The position numbers and the translations under genes are program-made. Shown piece by piece: positions 14,192-15,347 of a stretch of DNA of 15,347 nt. The stretch is taken from NCBI GenBank assembly GCA_044866695.1, contig JBIOUF010000303.1:1-15347 (forward strand), read 5' to 3'. This stretch comes from JBIOUF01 sp044866695 (GTDB lineage: Bacteria; Actinomycetota; Actinomycetes; Propionibacteriales; Nocardioidaceae). The notes beneath the pieces were generated by a model. It was given only the letters and a program-made list of their open reading frames with translations, did not search any database and was not told the DNA's origin. The number at the start of each line of letters is the position of its first letter. Within the stretch, counting starts at the first letter, position 1.

Positions 14192-15347
14192 ATGCGCCGC
14201 TACCGTCACCGGCGTCCGCAGACCGCTGTCATCGTCTCGCTGGCGCTCGTCCTCATGCTCGGGTTCCTGGTCTGGTCCGGCGCCACCGCCGCCCACGCCG
14301 ACGGGCCCACCGAGTTCACCAGCTCGACGCCGATCACGATGACCAGCCCCCCGTCCGGCGGCACGCCGGCCGCCGCGTCTCCCTACCCCTCGGCGGTCAC
14401 GGTGTCCGGCATGACCGGCCCGGTCTCCGACGTCGACGTCCGCATCTCCGGCTTCACCCACTCCGTCGCCAACGACGTCGACATCCTGCTGGTCGGACCG
14501 ACCGGCCAGAGCCTGGTGCTGCTGTCCGATCCCGGCGGCCGCACCACGCTGGTGTCGGCGAACAACGCCACCGTCACCTTCGACGACGGCGCCGCCACCG
14601 GCGTCCCGCAGAGCGGGGTCATCACCGGGACCGTGCGGTACCGGCCCACCGACACCGACGCCGGCGAGGGGACCGCCGACTCCTTCCCCGCCCCGGCGCC
14701 CGCGCCGGGTGCGAACACCACGCTCGCCGACGCCTTCACGGGAACGACCGCGAACGGGGTCTGGAACCTCTTCGTCGTCGACGACACCGACGGAGACAAC
14801 GGGTCGATCAGCGGCGGATGGTCGCTGACCGTCACGACCGCCGCGACGGCGGCGCCGACGACCACGGCCGTGGCGTCCTCGCAGAACCCCTCGACGACCG
14901 GCGGCGCCGTCACCTTCACCGCAACGGTCACCAGCGCCGGCAGCCCGGTGAACGCGGGCTCGGTCACCTTCTCCGACGGATCGACCACGCTGGCCGCCGA
15001 CGTGGCGGTGAACGCGTCCGGCCGCGCGTCGTTCACGACCAGCACCCTCGCCGAGGGAAGCCACGTCATCGTCGCCAGGTACAACGGCACCCCGACGCTG
15101 CTGTCCAGCTCGGGCTCGCTCACCCAGGTCGTCGACAACGCCACCACCACCCCCGACGGGGACACCTGGTGCAACACCGGCAACATCACCGTGCCCACGT
15201 CCGGTGCGGGCACGCCCTACCCGTCGCACATCACGGTGGGCGGCGCCGGACCCGAGGTCTCGCGGCTCACCGTGGACCTCGACGACGTGTCCCACGCGGT
15301 CCCGGTGGACCTCGAGGTGCTGCTGGTGGGCCCCACCGGCCGCACGC
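14192..15347 (+). CDS. Secreted protein with P domain, Ig-like domain and second P-like domain (partial, runs off the window)
   Basis: The frame opens at ATG 14192, with AAGGGGG 4 bases upstream, and stays open for 385 codons to the window end. MRRYRHRRPQ is followed by a hydrophobic stretch (11-30) and a likely signal peptidase site after AHA (34-36). The first P domain (proprotein-convertase P/Homo B type, about 44-216) shows SGFTHSVANDVDILLVGPTG (87-106) and closes with NGVWNLFVVDDTDGDNGSIS and GGWSLTV. An Ig-like domain of the bacterial repeat type follows at about 223-314 (TTGGAVTFTATVTSAGSPV, AGSVTFSDG, LAEGSHVIVARYNG). A second P-like domain begins at about 327 and repeats the motif as VSHAVPVDLEVLLVGPTGRT (366-385). 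No protease catalytic domain is visible in the part present. It is an exported, probably surface or extracellular, protein of unknown function. Confidence 0.88.
   Translation, partial: MRRYRHRRPQTAVIVSLALVLMLGFLVWSGATAAHADGPTEFTSSTPITMTSPPSGGTPAAASPYPSAVTVSGMTGPVSDVDVRISGFTHSVANDVDILLVGPTGQSLVLLSDPGGRTTLVSANNATVTFDDGAATGVPQSGVITGTVRYRPTDTDAGEGTADSFPAPAPAPGANTTLADAFTGTTANGVWNLFVVDDTDGDNGSISGGWSLTVTTAATAAPTTTAVASSQNPSTTGGAVTFTATVTSAGSPVNAGSVTFSDGSTTLAADVAVNASGRASFTTSTLAEGSHVIVARYNGTPTLLSSSGSLTQVVDNATTTPDGDTWCNTGNITVPTSGAGTPYPSHITVGGAGPEVSRLTVDLDDVSHAVPVDLEVLLVGPTGRT

Noticed and set aside
13409..15295. A 628-codon minus-strand open frame opposite the merR-like and P-domain genes
   Set aside because: It is antisense to two well-recognised genes, its product is Gly/Arg/Val-rich low complexity with no domain, and such long antisense frames are usual in GC-rich DNA.

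Overview
The window is about 70% GC by eye. It has short gaps, GTG starts, Shine-Dalgarno (SD) sequences of the AGGAGG type and large alanine/proline-rich proteins, so it comes from a high-GC Actinomycetota chromosome. Gene content resembles Geodermatophilales (Blastococcus/Geodermatophilus/Modestobacter-like), but that placement is from memory and was not tested. I see no tRNA, rRNA, insertion sequence, prophage or CRISPR array. No gap between genes exceeds 300 bases.

Left part (48-4689, all on the minus strand, read from high to low coordinates). An acetyl-CoA acetyltransferase (thiolase) is followed by a MeaB-type GTPase. Then come a 57-residue one-helix membrane protein, a two-helix membrane protein with a bacterial PH domain and a MarR-family regulator, the last two sharing an ATGA overlap. 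After a 166-base gap holding an inverted-repeat element there is a YbbN-like thioredoxin-fold/TPR protein.

Centre (4875-8331, plus strand). A methylmalonyl/ethylmalonyl-CoA epimerase is followed by crotonyl-CoA carboxylase/reductase (Ccr), with a perfect palindrome over a possible -10 box in front of ccr. A 457-residue DivIVA-like coiled-coil protein comes next. Thiolase, MeaB, epimerase and Ccr belong to the acyl-CoA network of the ethylmalonyl-CoA pathway: acetyl-CoA condensation, reductive carboxylation of crotonyl-CoA, epimerisation, and protection of the B12 mutase. From memory, the order meaB, thiolase, epimerase, coiled-coil protein parallels the Streptomyces coelicolor SCO5400-SCO5396 region, where the coiled-coil genes are scy and filP (polar growth). 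On that basis the coiled-coil protein is a probable cytoskeletal/polarity protein.

Right part (8356-15347). A minus-strand alpha/beta hydrolase is separated from a large secreted family 3 glycoside hydrolase by five tandem 22-bp repeats. The repeats start right after the hydrolase-3 stop codon and three of them carry TTGACGG on the minus strand. A DUF4188 protein and a MerR regulator are divergently transcribed around a clear dyad operator. The window ends inside a secreted protein with a P domain, an Ig-like domain and a second P-like domain.

No wholly new system is evident. The most interesting items are the 22-bp repeat array with its possible promoter, the link between acyl-CoA metabolism and a polarity-type protein, the palindrome before ccr, and the small-membrane-protein/PH/MarR module.
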